Of a DNA stretch of 64,000 bases, positions 8,048-15,905 are shown piece by piece (within the stretch, counting starts at the first letter, position 1; each line of letters begins with the position of its first letter). A program made the translations under genes and the position numbers. Source of the stretch: CAWBBA01 sp963741625. Its GTDB lineage: Bacteria; Desulfobacterota; Desulfomonilia; Desulfomonilales; Desulfomonilaceae. Under the pieces are notes generated by a model. It was not told the origin of the DNA. It did no database searches and saw only the letters and a program-made list of their open reading frames with translations. The stretch covers positions 186,001 to 250,000 of the forward strand of contig CAVUIT010000009.1 in NCBI GenBank assembly GCA_963741625.1. The letters are read 5' to 3'.

Positions 8048-9356
8048 TCAGAGAGAGAATATTTCCGTATGAATGCGTGGGTACGGCACCCCCATAGCTA
8101 ACAATGTTTCAATAACCTTCGTGTTCATAGCTGGCGGTCCACAAACATAAAAAGCCTTTTCTGACATATTGTCCGAGAGGTATCGTGCGATCTTCTCCCG
8201 ATCCACATAGCCGGTTTCGCCATTCCAGCCCGGTTCGGCCGCACTCAGGATGTGCACCACTTTGAGACGAGGCGCGTCGCCGGCTTCTATTGCGGCCAGT
8301 TCCTCCCGAAAAACGATGTCCTTCTCGGTCCTGTTAGCGTAGAGGAGCATTACGTCGACCTCGGCCTTGGTATCTCGCATGTGACGAAGCATGCTCATCA
8401 AAGGCGTCATGCCTATGCCTCCCGCAATGAATACGAAGTCTTTCTCCTTCGGGTAAAGTGTGTAGGAGAAACGCCCAAAAGGGCCCTGCACTAGGGCCGT
8501 GTCGCCTATCTTGGTCAGGCCTATTGTTGCGGTAAAGTCTCCTGATTCTTTTATGGTCGAACTGACAGACCCTTTCTGAGTCGGGCTGGATGAAATGGTC
8601 CAGTGATGTTCTTCAGTCGGCAGATTGGGGCCGCGGTTAAATGTTATGAAGTGAAATTGCCCCGGCTGATATGCATACAGTGCCTCTCCTTCAGGAGGCG
8701 CGAGCTTCACGGTCCAAACCTTGGGGGCCTCCGGTTGGACATCTACCACACGGTAAGGGGAACGGCTAAGGCGTGCCGGAATAATGATCTTGTGATAAAT
8801 GTAGGCCGCAGCAGCCGCAGCCAGCAGAATGACCCAGAGGACTTGCACTTGCGGCAGCTTTAGATCATCTCCTGCTTCCATGCTGTGAACGAACACGAGA
8901 ACGATAATCAGAGGCGCCAGCACGTAATGTATGCGGCGCCACTGTTCGAACGTTAATCCCAACTCGATTTGAATACACGCTTATCAGAGTGTGGATCAGC
9001 AGTAGCACAAGGCCGGCTTTACCGACCCAAATATACCAGGGCTGGCTGAAGCCGAGAACCTGGCCGCCTCCAAATTCCATCAAAATCGGATGGGAAGTCA
9101 TCATGACCGTAACAAAAATACCCATGGACTTGTGAAAGCGGCTCAGCATGTCCATGCCGAAAGGTCGCTCGATCCATTTCAGTCTGGCCACGAGTACCGG
9201 CTGCATGGCCAGAATGACAAAGCCGGCCAGGCCGAAGCTCCTAGCTATTTCGTAGACCAAGAGGTTAGGACTTTGAATACGGAGTGCTGCTACCAGCAGC
9301 AAGGGGGTTACGACAATTCATATATAGACAGCTACCAGAACCGTCCCGTACAACAT
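8048..9356 (-). CDS. Ferric-reductase-like flavocytochrome, broken by a TGA and a frameshift
   Basis: Membrane b-type flavocytochrome of the ferric reductase/NADPH oxidase type, moving electrons from NAD(P)H via FAD to hemes. The N-terminal half is hydrophobic with His residues in SRFHKSMG, TSHPIL, LLLIHTLI, RRIHYVL and FVHSME, as for two hemes. The C-terminal half has EEHHWTISSSP (FAD), FIAGGIGMTPLMSML and YVCGPPAMN (pyridine nucleotide). ATG 9356 is preceded by GGGAGG. Codon 13 is TGA (9318-9320) within MLYGTVLVAVYI-stop-IVVTPLLL, where Trp would fit, and one extra G at 8958-8960 shifts frame in SNRVG/LTFEQWRR. Corrected length is 435 residues. It may be a pseudogene or poorly read sequence. 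Confidence 0.8.
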
Positions 9357-9583
9357 TATTATTCCTCCCCTTATGCCTGTAGTTTACTTCAAAGCAAAAT
9401 AAACTCTACATTGCAGTCTCATTCTATTCTAACTACATTCATCTCTGCGGCCATATCCTACCGCATGGCCGCACATTTTAGCGCTTTCATCTATTCTTGG
9501 GCCCTTTATTCTAATGGTAACAGAAAAAGGACGCATATCCGTGGCCCAAACTTCAATATACAAACATATTATGTATGATAACG

Positions 9584-9597
9584 AGCATTCGAATGCT
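9584..9597. promoter_or_regulatory. Perfect 14-base palindrome, possible operator
   Basis: AGCATTCGAATGCT is a perfect 14-base palindrome in the AT-rich region roughly 230 bases upstream of the flavocytochrome start. It could be a dimeric regulator site. No matching second copy was seen in the window and the regulator is unknown. Confidence 0.3.
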
Positions 9598-9627
9598 TGT
9601 CAACGCGGGGAGTGTTGAGATGAGGAA

Positions 9628-9663
9628 GGGGGAGGAAACTCTCTATCGAGAAAGCCTCCTCCC
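9628..9663 (-). terminator. Hairpin after the polyferredoxin gene
   Basis: Just past the polyferredoxin stop the strand can fold with GGGAGGAGG pairing to CCTCCCCC and an inner TCTC/GAGA pair around GATA. There is no T run, so it may act as a factor-assisted terminator or a 3' stabiliser. Confidence 0.45.
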
Positions 9664-9675
9664 TATAGTGCTTGT

Positions 9676-10104
9676 TCAGGCTGATTTTCTGGCGGCCTGA
9701 GGCCACACGAGCTGGATGGCGTGAACCGGGCACGCCTGTTCGCAAAGGCCGCATCCTACACACGCCTTTGGATCGTACAGACCGGCAATCGTCTCGTTGT
9801 TAATTTCTCCCATAGCAAGCGCCTGGAACGGACAAACTGCGGAGCAGACTTCGCAACCGACACAATCCTCTGCCCAAACGTACGGCTTGGGCCAGTCTAC
9901 TCGCTTAATTCTTTCGGGCTTGTTTCCCTGTGCGTCTCTAATCGCTCCGTAGGGGCAACCTCTGGCACAGACCCCGCATTCGATACATCGTGTAACATCG
10001 ATGCTGTGCGGTTGTTTCTTTTCCCCGCTGGAGGCCCGAGTAGGACAAGCCCTGGCGCACGTTTGGCAGCCCTTGCATTCTTCCGCGACGATTCGATACG
10101 GCAT
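9676..10104 (-). CDS. Polyferredoxin with four 4Fe-4S motifs
   Basis: A 142-residue soluble electron carrier. Four Cys clusters are visible: CKGCQTCARACP (about 10-21), CIECGVCARGCP (40-51), CVGCEVCSAVCP (81-92) and CVGCGLCEQACP (about 114-125), each CxxCxxCxxxCP, so up to four 4Fe-4S clusters. Start ATG 10104 has AAGGAG eight bases upstream. No signal peptide or membrane helix. Next to a flavocytochrome and a NifU-like protein it may feed electrons to a membrane or disulfide reductase; the partner is not shown by the sequence. Confidence 0.9.
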   Translation of the reverse strand: MPYRIVAEECKGCQTCARACPTRASSGEKKQPHSIDVTRCIECGVCARGCPYGAIRDAQGNKPERIKRVDWPKPYVWAEDCVGCEVCSAVCPFQALAMGEINNETIAGLYDPKACVGCGLCEQACPVHAIQLVWPQAARKSA

Positions 10105-10316
10105 CTAGAATACTCCTTCGCTCTATGAGAAGATCCAAGAATAAGATTTATGGATTCCCGGGTAAGGTTATTTACAGAATACATCCATCTCTTGTGAGTT
10201 GTCAACGATCACGTGAGGAAGTCGCTATTGCGCCAGATGCCGCAATTCTAGAGAATTTTTGAAACCAACTTCACACATGGCGCGAAACCGACAGGAGGAT
10301 ATGTCGTGCTCGGCTT

Positions 10317-10541
10317 TCAAGCCACTGATTCTACGCTCTTCACCGCGGGGACCTTCTGCTTGAGGATTCTTTCAATTCCCATCTTCAGCGTCATCTGACT
10401 CATAGGGCATCCCCCGCAGGCCCCTTTGAGACGAAGCTTAACCACTCCGTCCTCGGTGATCTCGACGATCTCTGCATCTCCTCCATCAGCCTGAAGCTGC
10501 GGACGAACTGTATCGAGAGCTGCCTGAACCTCTTCTTTCAT
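10317..10541 (-). CDS. NifU-like C-terminal domain protein (Fe-S carrier)
   Basis: A 74-residue stand-alone Nfu domain that assembles or delivers Fe-S clusters. The motif GACGGCPMSQMTLKMGIE contains the CxxC that binds a bridging cluster, and the N-terminal half (VRPQLQADGGDAEIVEI) is typical. AAAGGAG precedes ATG 10541. Its position upstream of a polyferredoxin with four clusters fits a maturation role for local Fe-S proteins. The N-terminal scaffold domain of full NifU is absent, as usual for this family. Confidence 0.92.
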   Translation of the reverse strand: MKEEVQAALDTVRPQLQADGGDAEIVEITEDGVVKLRLKGACGGCPMSQMTLKMGIERILKQKVPAVKSVESVA

Positions 10542-10764
10542 AATCGTGCTCCTTTCGATAAATCTCCGGCATCAACTTTCGTGCGAAAACCATAACATAC
10601 TATTATAGATGCGGGCCAAAAAAAAGGGATTCGACGTGCATTGCGAGCAGCCGCATTTTGAAACGAAAATTGCGCGCGGTTTGGTGGTTATCGTATTCGA
10701 GCCATCTTTGACACACGACAGCGGAGTTCATGAAGGCTCTTACTCGGAAGCAGACGGAGGCCCT

Positions 10765-11127
10765 TCATGCGGCCTTGTTCGCTTCAGACTTGAGCCACGA
10801 TCTCAACTCCTCAGTGATGCCGCAGGCTCGGTTTTTGCATGCAAAGAACCTTACTGATTCGTCAATAAGGTCCTGTGGCGCTTCTACCTCTGAGATTATT
10901 TCGTAGTCCTTGTGACTCTGTCGCACGATAACTAACCGAGGAGGCTTATCCACGGCGTTTATCTTAAAGTAGACGCACTCTTCGTTACACGATTTCGCGT
11001 GATCGAGGCCCCGAGACCAGTTGGTGCCCCATTCCAAGTACCTGGTCACGGCATCAAAAGGATGGAGGTCCCAGTCAACGAGTTTCGCGATGTTCCTGTC
11101 TTGCAAGATTTCTCTGATGCTTTTCAC
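10765..11127 (-). CDS. Conserved small protein, DVU0772-like (function unknown)
   Basis: A 120-residue soluble protein beginning VKSIREILQDRNIAKLVDWD and containing DAVTRYLEWG, a Cys pair in SCNEECVYF and another in FFACKNRACG. It resembles small uncharacterised proteins of sulfate reducers of the DVU0772 type; that assignment is from memory and tentative. GTG 11127 is chosen because AAAGGA lies seven bases upstream; an in-frame GTG at 11154 has no such site. The Cys residues and redox neighbourhood hint at metal or Fe-S binding, but no known motif is complete. Confidence 0.7.
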   Translation of the reverse strand: MKSIREILQDRNIAKLVDWDLHPFDAVTRYLEWGTNWSRGLDHAKSCNEECVYFKINAVDKPPRLVIVRQSHKDYEIISEVEAPQDLIDESVRFFACKNRACGITEELRSWLKSEANKAA

Positions 11128-11403
11128 AGACGTATTCCTTTCTTGACTATGCACGGATCGCCCCTAATCGAGCAGTCTTCTTATTCTGATGCAGAAACGC
11201 GGCGAAAGGTTTCGATGACTGCCGCATTACCCTCCGGCTTTCTCGGACTTGACGTGCCATCGTGACCTAGGGAAAGGCGCCATGAGCCTGATATTTTGGA
11301 CAGACCCGCTTCTTGAATGGCAAGGCTTCTCTTTTTCAGTATGTTATGATATAATAATAACGTTAAACTAGATATTTTAGGGCCAAAGGCTGGAGGATTA
11401 ATT

Positions 11404-11673
11404 ATGAGGTATGGTACGAAGGTTGTCGCAATCGGTATATTGATCGTGCTGGTAGCCGTGGGAGGCGCATTGGCAGTCGGCTATGAACGTTACAATGCTG
11501 AAGGCCCGTCTGACGGTCAAATCAAGGCAAACGCCACGGCTCGTCCAGATTTTTGCACGGCGGTGAAGCAAGCCACTTTTGTGGAAAAGGCCCCGGCTGT
11601 GCTCGACGAGGTAGCTGCTTTCATCAAGGATTTCCTTGCTCAATTCGGTCTCACTGAGAACAGGGCTAGGTGA
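11404..11673 (+). CDS. Small exported or membrane-anchored protein, unknown
   Basis: An 89-residue protein with a basic start (MRYGTK), a hydrophobic helix VVAIGILIVLVAVGGALAV and a hydrophilic remainder with one Cys (RPDFCTAV) and an amphipathic helix near the end. GGAGG seven bases upstream fixes ATG 11404. An AT-rich stretch with TATAAT (11350-11355) lies about 50 bases upstream and may be its promoter. Family not recognised; it is probably anchored facing the periplasm. Confidence 0.7.
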   Translation: MRYGTKVVAIGILIVLVAVGGALAVGYERYNAEGPSDGQIKANATARPDFCTAVKQATFVEKAPAVLDEVAAFIKDFLAQFGLTENRAR

Positions 11674-11784
11674 CTTTACACCAGGGATTCCAGGGGAATT
11701 GATTGATCCATTTGATTAAGCTGCGGCACGAACAGAATTGCCGGAGCTTGGGCAGCATATCCCAGAGCCGCGAAGGAAGCCGCA

Positions 11785-14298
11785 ATGAAACTCATGCCGG
11801 TGATTCTCCTCTTATTGATGTCGATTTTCGGCGCAGCCTCCTCTGAAGCGGTTCCAACACGAGGAGGCCAGGATAGTCACAGCTCTGCCCTCCAGGCCCT
11901 CCAGGGAGGCGATGTTCAGACCGCTGTGAACTTGCTTTCGCTCGCGATCAAAACAGATCCTAATAATTACCGTTATTACAATGACAGAGGAGTGGCTTAC
12001 AAGAGAACAGGTGACCTGGAAAAGGCGCTCTCGGATTACACCAAGGCTCTTGAAATCAAGCCAGATTATACCCATGCGTTGAACAACCGGGGCATGCTCT
12101 ACGAGCAGCAGGGGCGTCATGATAAGGCCATACAGGACTTCGAGGCGGCTCTGAAGCTGGGGGAACTGCAGGGCAAGGTACACACGAACCTCGGGATCGC
12201 TTATGCTCGCCAAGGAAACCACAAAAGCGCAATAAAGGAGTTCGAATCGGCGGTTTCATTTCAGCCACTCGATTACAGGTCTTTTCTTTTCATGGCAGAG
12301 TCTCTGGAACAGTTGGGGGAAAAAGAAAGAGCCCTGAAGATGTATGAGTTGGCCCTCGGCCTCGTCGAAGATCGCGCGACAATCGACGCGGTGGAGAAGC
12401 GGATAACCACTCTTGAAAAGGGTTTATCCCCAAGCAAACCTGTTCCCGCCACCACGGTTCCGAATGGCAGGAATATCACTCTTAATTCTTCCCGGGAAAG
12501 GACCGTCTCCAACCAGCTAGCGGAAAAGCAGCCCAGTCGCACTCGAGAAATACTCCCTGCACGGCCGATCCATGACATCGGGGCCAAACAAATGAGCAAA
12601 CCCTCTGCGGCGGAGGAGTCGGGAATAGAAAGTCTCGATGCATTGAACCGCCGATCCAGGAATAGAGCCCTGGGAAAATTTTCTCCTGCCACGGCAGAAA
12701 TTTATCGCCAAGGAGTCCAGTTTTGGGAACAGTCTGAACTCAGAAAGGCTCTGATTAGATTCGAGGACGTCCTCCAGCTTGAGAAAAGAAACAAGAATTC
12801 TCATGGTATCGCCTGGAGCTGTCTTGAAACAGGAAGACTCTACTCAAGGATGGGGGATCACCCGAGAGCCGCGGGCTTTTTTGAAGAGGCCCTGAAGCTT
12901 TTCAGCCGCCTCAAGGCAGGCGATGAAACCATTCTGACTCTAGTGGAACTGGCTTCAAACAAAAAGATCACAGGCAACAAGGATAAGGCTTCGGCTTTAT
13001 ATTCGAAGGCCATAGAAGAGGCGGCTTCAAAGGGTCATTATAAGCTGGCAAAGATGGTAACTGACCTGGTCGAGGGCCGTGCACCCGAGCGCGTGGCCAA
13101 ACCGGCGTCAGCTCCGCCCGAGGAGCGAGCAGTTCCGCAGAAGGCTATTGCCGAAAATCGGCAGAAGATCGCTCCCCCGAATCAGGCCAAAGCTTCCCAG
13201 GGCAATCAGCAGCCCGCAGTTGTGGCTAAGGAAAAAGCGGTTACGGCAAAAGAGCAGCCTGGCCAAAGTCCCGGAGACTCGAAAACTGAAAGCTTCGTCA
13301 ACATCGGCCGAGGGCCCATGATTTGGAGTGAGTCCGGAAAGGGTGGCGCTCCGATGCGGCCCACGACAGGCGTTCACCAAAAGGGAACCGACTCCCGGAA
13401 AACCGGTCAGCCCTCCGATATAAAACCTCCGCAGCCGAGCGTTGTAGCCGGAGGAAAAAATGCCATTGCCCAGGACAAGCCTGCACAGACGGCAACAAAG
13501 GGCCGTCCGGATAATCCTGTGTCCCGTGAACAGGGAGTCCCATCGCCCAAAGCTCTGTCTGCTGAGAACCGCTTCCATCGGGAAGGGCCTGTCTTGACCG
13601 AGGCGAGGAGCGCAAAGGGAAAAGGACCCCGCGACGATTTGGCAGAACTGAAAAAACTTAAAGAAATCAATGATGAAGGGCATATGATTATAGTCTTGGA
13701 GCGGCTAGCAGACAAGTACGCTCGTCAAAAAGAATACAGGAAAGCTCTCGCAGGCCTGTCAGCTTCACTTGCATTTCGCCAAAAACTGGGGATGCACAAG
13801 GGTGAGGAAATCGTTTTCCGCCATAGCGGCCTTCTAAAAGAACAATTAGGGGATAAAGCGGGGGCTCTGGAAGATATTACCCGTGCACTGGCTCAGGCTG
13901 TTGCAAATGGCGCGTCCAAGACGGACAGAGCACTGGTTGTCAGGGCTAGAAACCTGGCTGCTTCGATTGGGCTTAAACCTGATGCGTCGCTTCAAGCATT
14001 TCGACTCCTTTGGAAAACGCGCATAGCAGGAGAGAACCACGGGGAAACCGAAGCGTTGTACTTGATAGGCAGGCTTTACGACGAAGCGGAAAGGCCTGCC
14101 GAGGCTCTTCAGTATTATGAGCGCTCATCTGCTTCTCTGCTCGCTGACAAAGCCCGAATTTACGAGAAGATTGGAAAGACTAATCAGGCGGAACAATCGT
14201 ACAACGAGGCCTTGGAATCTTTTAAGAAGCTGGATTATTCGCGTTACCTCAACCTCTTAAGAAATCTGCGCGTACCAAAGACCCTGTCGCTGCAATAG
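11785..14298 (+). CDS. Large exported TPR-repeat protein
   Basis: An 837-residue protein with an apparent signal peptide (MKLMPVILLLLMSIFGAASSEA). Five to six TPR units follow at about residues 30-205, including YYNDRGVAYKRTGDLEKALS and HALNNRGMLYEQQGRHDKAI. A second TPR block lies at about 305-425, then a Pro/Ala/Lys/Gln-rich low-complexity linker to about 620 and a C-terminal TPR block to the end. TPRs bind peptides or organise complexes; periplasmic TPR proteins often serve envelope assembly. No enzymatic domain is seen. The TAG stop (14296-14298) is the first three bases of an interspersed repeat copy, so the original C-terminus may have been different. Confidence 0.9.
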   Translation: MKLMPVILLLLMSIFGAASSEAVPTRGGQDSHSSALQALQGGDVQTAVNLLSLAIKTDPNNYRYYNDRGVAYKRTGDLEKALSDYTKALEIKPDYTHALNNRGMLYEQQGRHDKAIQDFEAALKLGELQGKVHTNLGIAYARQGNHKSAIKEFESAVSFQPLDYRSFLFMAESLEQLGEKERALKMYELALGLVEDRATIDAVEKRITTLEKGLSPSKPVPATTVPNGRNITLNSSRERTVSNQLAEKQPSRTREILPARPIHDIGAKQMSKPSAAEESGIESLDALNRRSRNRALGKFSPATAEIYRQGVQFWEQSELRKALIRFEDVLQLEKRNKNSHGIAWSCLETGRLYSRMGDHPRAAGFFEEALKLFSRLKAGDETILTLVELASNKKITGNKDKASALYSKAIEEAASKGHYKLAKMVTDLVEGRAPERVAKPASAPPEERAVPQKAIAENRQKIAPPNQAKASQGNQQPAVVAKEKAVTAKEQPGQSPGDSKTESFVNIGRGPMIWSESGKGGAPMRPTTGVHQKGTDSRKTGQPSDIKPPQPSVVAGGKNAIAQDKPAQTATKGRPDNPVSREQGVPSPKALSAENRFHREGPVLTEARSAKGKGPRDDLAELKKLKEINDEGHMIIVLERLADKYARQKEYRKALAGLSASLAFRQKLGMHKGEEIVFRHSGLLKEQLGDKAGALEDITRALAQAVANGASKTDRALVVRARNLAASIGLKPDASLQAFRLLWKTRIAGENHGETEALYLIGRLYDEAERPAEALQYYERSSASLLADKARIYEKIGKTNQAEQSYNEALESFKKLDYSRYLNLLRNLRVPKTLSLQ

Positions 14299-14350
14299 GA
14301 GGCTGTTGCGTAATCTCGCGTTCGGCGGGACTTTCCCGAATCCGTGGCAC
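14296..14350 (+). repeat. Interspersed repeat copy A (IS-end-like)
   Basis: Begins TAGGAGGCTGTTGCGTAATC and ends near CCGTGGCAC. It matches copy C (42020-42076) over nearly its whole length and copies B and D over the first half. The first three bases are the stop codon of the TPR gene. The start resembles ends of IS5/IS427-type elements inserted at TA; no second end was found nearby. Confidence 0.75.
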
Positions 14351-14487
14351 GATGGTCCAATAAGTGTGGATGCGCGACCGGCTCCTAGAGGGACCTGCAT
14401 TTTCAAGTGTTTCCACCTGTTAAGACAGGTCAGAACGTTACAATAAGCTCTGAAGCCTCAACTGTTGTAGGGGCGGTTCCGGTTTTC

Positions 14488-14670
14488 ATGATTGCCAGAA
14501 TCCTCACTAGCAATTGGTTTGCTGCTCTGGTGTTGCTGGTTGCAGCCGCTTCCCTGGTGTTGCTGTATGAAAGCGGTAAAACCACGGAGGCAGTCCTAGG
14601 GGCCGCGATACTCTTTCTCGCTCTCGTGCTCATTTTAATGGGCTCCAGAAAGACCGACAGAGACAAGTAA
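14488..14670 (+). CDS. Small two-helix membrane protein
   Basis: Sixty residues with two hydrophobic segments (WFAALVLLVAAASLVLLYE and EAVLGAAILFLALVLILMG) and a charged tail SRKTDRDK. ATG 14488 is taken as start because the segment between an in-frame GTG at 14407 and here contains a small hairpin (ACCTGT/ACAGGT, 14415-14430) and no protein-like features; neither start has a strong ribosome site. Function unknown. It lies downstream of repeat copy A. Confidence 0.5.
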   Translation: MIARILTSNWFAALVLLVAAASLVLLYESGKTTEAVLGAAILFLALVLILMGSRKTDRDK

Positions 14671-14874
14671 CTCGCGACAACGAGTTCCTCTGAAGTACTG
14701 AGCACCGCCTGCCTTTCACCGCACAGAAGTTCGCTCCATTAAAGCAACCGGCATCAGGGCACCGAGATATGCCATTAAGCGATCTCCAGGAATCTGAGAA
14801 CGGTCCGCGGACGCGTCACGGCACTCCCCACCGTCCCTCGATCAATCTGTATTCTGGTTAAAACTGTTATGACA

Positions 14875-15162
14875 TCAGGGGCTGGTAACTTGATAAGTGT
14901 AGGAGAACTTCAGACCGTTGCAGCCGTCTGAACATACCCGATGGCCGTAAGCCTTGCACGCGAGATCGGCCTCGTAACCGATGTCCGGAGATTGGTCCAC
15001 CGGTATGACAAATGCGAAATTTCCCACCGTGTTATCCTGCAGACAGCGGCAGGTTATATGACATTTCGTTCCGACCTGCCCCCCCAATGCCACCGCAAAT
15101 GGCCCTGTCGCCAAAAGCATAATGAGAACGAGGGTAATAGCACTCTTTGAATAGGCCATCAT
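14875..15162 (-). CDS. Small exported Cys-rich protein
   Basis: A 95-residue protein with a signal peptide (MMAYSKSAITLVLIMLLATG, cleavage probably after VALG or nearby) and a mature part with six Cys: CHITCRC, LACKAYG and CSDGCNG. The pattern suggests three disulfides or a metal/heme site, though no CxxCH occurs. The ribosome site is poor (GGTGAG adjoining the first ATG). Family not recognised. It points away from the next gene on the plus strand. Confidence 0.6.
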   Translation of the reverse strand: MMAYSKSAITLVLIMLLATGPFAVALGGQVGTKCHITCRCLQDNTVGNFAFVIPVDQSPDIGYEADLACKAYGHRVCSDGCNGLKFSYTYQVTSP

Positions 15163-15259
15163 CTCACCGGTCTTTGATAATCGGGTGCAAGTTTATCACA
15201 GCTTCTTCCCGCAATGCAACGGCGATGAGGGCGGTCGTGGCAGTTTGTCTATAAATTGC

Positions 15260-15289
15260 TTGATGAATTATTTACAACATGCTATAATA
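15260..15289 (+). promoter_or_regulatory. Sigma-70 type promoter
   Basis: TTGATG (15260-15265) and a perfect TATAAT (15284-15289) stand 18 bases apart, about 24 bases before ATG 15313, with GGAGG in between. This fits the promoter of the exported protein gene that follows. Confidence 0.6.
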
Positions 15290-15312
15290 AATTATTATAT
15301 CGGAGGTTTATT

Positions 15313-15807
15313 ATGTCAAAGAAGTTTTTGGTGATAATCTTGTCGCTGGCGTTTTATTCACTGTCTCCGACATCTCAGGTTTTTGCATTTGGAGAGGGCG
15401 TGCTCGCGCTCACGGGCCAGTATACCTTTTTCATCAGGCCAGTCCCAGGCTGGGACGTGACGTTCTACCAAAAACTGGTTCCTTGCGTGGCCGAAGAGAC
15501 CGTCCCCGTTGCGAGGAGGGTGGTTGAGACCTACCCCCTTCCCATTCCTGCGATGCAGCGGCAGCCTATAACTATTACTGAAACACCGGTGGGATGCGCG
15601 CAAGGCGCAGGACCGTGTGTTGAATGCTACCCGAAGCCGTCTTCCAGATCTGCGTCAAAAGACGTGGTTGGTCCCAGGGTTGTCCCCGTAGGCGTCCCTG
15701 GGATAGAGCTGAATCCCAAACACGTGACACGCCGCGTTATGCTTCCTCAATGGTTTGCGGTTACTGAAGAGCCAAGGCTTCCTCGCAAGGTCTCAAAGGT
15801 TAGATAG
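15313..15807 (+). CDS. Exported protein of unknown function
   Basis: A 164-residue protein: signal peptide MSKKFLVIILSLAFYSLSP to VFA, then FGEGVLALTGQYTFFIRPVPGWDVTFYQKLVPCVAEET, a Cys pair in GCAQGAGPCVECYPKP and a basic C-terminus. ATG 15313 is chosen for GGAGG six bases upstream; an in-frame ATG at 15256 overlaps the promoter. Many Pro and Val residues suggest an extended beta structure. No known family recognised. Confidence 0.75.
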   Translation: MSKKFLVIILSLAFYSLSPTSQVFAFGEGVLALTGQYTFFIRPVPGWDVTFYQKLVPCVAEETVPVARRVVETYPLPIPAMQRQPITITETPVGCAQGAGPCVECYPKPSSRSASKDVVGPRVVPVGVPGIELNPKHVTRRVMLPQWFAVTEEPRLPRKVSKVR

Positions 15808-15905
15808 AGCCGTCATACACCCACATTCTTTGTGCCCATAGCAGAACTAGCAGTTGAATTAAGCTGATAGGCGTGATAGATTTTATTGGTTCTAACCCTA
15901 TCAGC

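Larger units (their letters stand above)
9357..9675. other. AT-rich upstream region of the flavocytochrome gene
   Basis: About 320 bases without a gene between the polyferredoxin and the flavocytochrome start (both minus strand). It is markedly richer in A and T than its surroundings and holds the palindrome at 9584-9597 and the hairpin at 9628-9663. It probably contains the promoter of the flavocytochrome gene, but no convincing -35/-10 pair was settled on. Confidence 0.5.

Noticed and set aside
9318..9320. In-frame TGA in the flavocytochrome as a selenocysteine or recoded codon
   Set aside because: It lies in a hydrophobic helix at codon 13, no SECIS-like hairpin follows closely, and no other gene here needs recoding; mutation or read error is simpler.
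10614..10640. A terminator at the run of eight or nine A (T on the minus strand)
   Set aside because: No stable stem precedes the T run on the minus strand.
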